The notes beneath the pieces are model-generated. The model was not told the DNA's origin. It saw only the letters and a program-made list of their open reading frames with translations, and did no database searches. A DNA stretch of 6,235 nucleotides, taken from positions 1 through 6,235 of the forward strand of contig CANCOG010000307.1 in NCBI GenBank assembly GCA_947379685.1. The letters are read 5' to 3'. The DNA comes from Flavipsychrobacter stenotrophus. GTDB taxonomy: Bacteria; Bacteroidota; Bacteroidia; Chitinophagales; Chitinophagaceae. A program made the position numbers and the translations under genes. The stretch's first letter is position 1, and the number at the start of each line of letters is the position of its first letter. Below, piece after piece: positions 4,857 to 6,235 of the stretch.

Positions 4857-6235
4857 CTACTTAAACGCAATCTCCTTTGTATCTGCTTCAATGATCTTTG
4901 CCATAGTGGCCTTAACTGAGGCATATTCGGCTGGGGTTACTCTGTCTTTGAGAAAACGAAATTCCCGCTTGGCTTCGAGTTGGTTGCCGGTGACTTTATA
5001 TTTCAGGCTGTAGCTAATCACGGGGCAACTCAGGTTGACATCCACCAGCTTTTCTGCCAGTTTTTTACCGGTAGGGATGGTGACAGCGATGGTTTCACCT
5101 ATTATGGGTGCAGCGGTCACGGGCCACAGTTCTATGTCGTACTTCCTGTTCTCCAATGAAAAAAGTTGGGTAAACGGCTGGGACATGGTCCAGGGCATTT
5201 TTATTACCGACATACCTACAATGGTAGACACAAATTTTTCTACTGCAAAATCATAATCGATCTCCACCGTGTCTGTCAGGTGGTCCAGCCCTTTGAACTT
5301 CAAATTGCTCATGGTAACATTTTTACCAAATTCCGTATTGATGTCTTCGCCCAGCTTTTTGATCTGCTCACTCTCACTCAGCCCCTTGAAGTATATACGC
5401 ATAAAGGCAGATTCGGAACCTAATTTAGCCACGTGCCTGTGCACCAGCGCCTTGTTGTCGCTGAGCGTAACCTTGCTGGTCCGGTAGTTGATATTGACTG
5501 GCGCAACCGGCGTGTTCAGTTTTACGATCGAAGCATTTGTTGCTGTTCCACCATCTTTAGGAATGTACAGGCCATTTGCATTCAGGATAGAAAAGAACAT
5601 GGTTGCAAAGGGCAGGTAATTATTGGTGAGTTCAATAATATAGTCATTGTTATTGCTGTGCAGCCGCGCAATGCAATGATTGAAAGCTATAGTAGGTAGC
5701 TGAAATTCGTTATCGTCTTCTCCCCTGGTGCTTACGAGCACCAAGCTGGCATCCAGCCCGGCTTCACGCGCCATAGAAACAAATAATGTAGCCAGGTCCT
5801 TGCAGTCTCCCAGCTTAGCACTGAACGTGCGCGAAGCACTTTGAGGAATCAGGGCACTATGCAGGAAGGGCACTGCGCTATAATGGAAATTCTCTTCAAT
5901 GTAATTGTACAACAGGCGCGCCTTCACGAGGTCTGATGCATGTTCATTACCGGCAAGTAATCCGGCCACCTTTTCCTTAATCTCCTTGTCGGCATGGGTT
6001 TTAATATTGCTTAAATCACTGTACCAGTTAGCCACATAATTCCAGTCGGGAATAGAGGAGAGAATAAGCTGCTGGGCTACATCCACAGACATGGCAGGCT
6101 CTGGCGTTATTTTCGGGTTATCGCTTTGTTCCCACACATAGAGCTTGTAGTCGTCAATATCTTTAATAGTTGGTTCCAGGGTGCCATTGAGCATCTTGTA
6201 GCTGAACTTTTTGTTTGCAGGAACCACCAGGCTGT
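4857..6235 (-). CDS. Transglutaminase-like protein of the DUF3857 type, C-terminal part; 5' end outside window
   Basis: The frame ends in TAG at 4857-4859 and stays open to the right edge, so the gene starts outside the window. The GTG at 6225-6227 is an internal valine, counted here as residue 1. About 458 complete codons are present; related proteins are usually some 600-700 residues long with an N-terminal DUF3857 beta domain, which would lie mostly outside. Residues of about 28-75 (YVWEQSDNPKI.TPEPAM...WNYVANWYSDL) fit the usual linker from DUF3857 to the transglutaminase-like core. The core shows KLGDCKDLATL with Cys142 (codon 5802-5804) and AFNHCIARL with His184 (5676-5678). The third catalytic position, normally Asp, appears as Glu199 in YIIELTNNYLPF (5631-5633). 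A beta-rich C-terminal region of about 200 residues follows. Such proteins are typically exported and may act on envelope proteins or peptides; no substrate is known. The signal peptide cannot be seen. No hydrophobic membrane span is obvious. Confidence 0.85.
   Translation of the reverse strand, partial: SLVVPANKKFSYKMLNGTLEPTIKDIDDYKLYVWEQSDNPKITPEPAMSVDVAQQLILSSIPDWNYVANWYSDLSNIKTHADKEIKEKVAGLLAGNEHASDLVKARLLYNYIEENFHYSAVPFLHSALIPQSASRTFSAKLGDCKDLATLFVSMAREAGLDASLVLVSTRGEDDNEFQLPTIAFNHCIARLHSNNNDYIIELTNNYLPFATMFFSILNANGLYIPKDGGTATNASIVKLNTPVAPVNINYRTSKVTLSDNKALVHRHVAKLGSESAFMRIYFKGLSESEQIKKLGEDINTEFGKNVTMSNLKFKGLDHLTDTVEIDYDFAVEKFVSTIVGMSVIKMPWTMSQPFTQLFSLENRKYDIELWPVTAAPIIGETIAVTIPTGKKLAEKLVDVNLSCPVISYSLKYKVTGNQLEAKREFRFLKDRVTPAEYASVKATMAKIIEADTKEIAFK

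Noticed and set aside
6225..6227. GTG as the start codon of the last minus-strand gene
   Set aside because: The frame continues upstream (Leu, Ser) to the window edge, and the expected N-terminal DUF3857 region and signal peptide are missing, so the real start lies outside.
4263..6235. Uma2 gene and transglutaminase-like gene as a two-gene defence or toxin system
   Set aside because: They are on opposite strands, convergent, and the second looks like an envelope-type protein; nothing supports a functional pair.

Overview
The window looks like an ordinary stretch of chromosome from a member of the Bacteroidota, probably near the Chitinophagales or Sphingobacteriales. This placement is inferred from gene style, not from a marker search. 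The reasons are a lone CarboxypepD_reg-like envelope protein, a DUF3857/transglutaminase-type protein, mostly absent Shine-Dalgarno sequences, promoter-like elements close to the Bacteroidota TTG / TAnnTTTG pattern, and moderate GC content. I found no rRNA, tRNA, CRISPR array, insertion sequence, phage gene or recognisable defence island.

Layout from left to right. Positions 1-522 (+) hold the C-terminal part of peptide chain release factor 2 (prfB), whose start lies off the left edge. Positions 523-931 are a 409-bp gap with a degenerate TTAATGG-like heptad repeat, a possible small basic protein (597-761) and a cluster of TTGTG motifs. Positions 932-2695 (+) hold a complete ABC exporter half-transporter of the MdlB/YheH/MsbA type. 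Positions 2705-4039 (-) hold a secreted protein with an N-terminal CarboxypepD_reg-like domain, tail to tail with the ABC gene. Positions 4040-4262 are a divergent promoter region with C-rich tracts and a tandem repeat. Positions 4263-4853 (+) hold a Uma2-family (DUF820) PD-(D/E)XK nuclease-like protein. Positions 4857-6235 (-) hold the C-terminal part of a transglutaminase-like, DUF3857-type protein, tail to tail with the Uma2 gene and cut by the right edge.

The genes do not form an obvious pathway. Strand alternates (+, +, -, +, -), so each of the last four genes is probably its own transcription unit. The two convergent pairs are separated by only 9 and 3 bases, so their 3' ends must lie within or very near the facing gene. 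I see no convincing evidence of a new multi-gene system. The points most worth a second look are the small ORF and motif cluster in the prfB-ABC gap, the repeat and G-tract structure ahead of the Uma2 gene, the Glu at the expected catalytic Asp position of the transglutaminase-like domain, and the very tight convergent gene ends.
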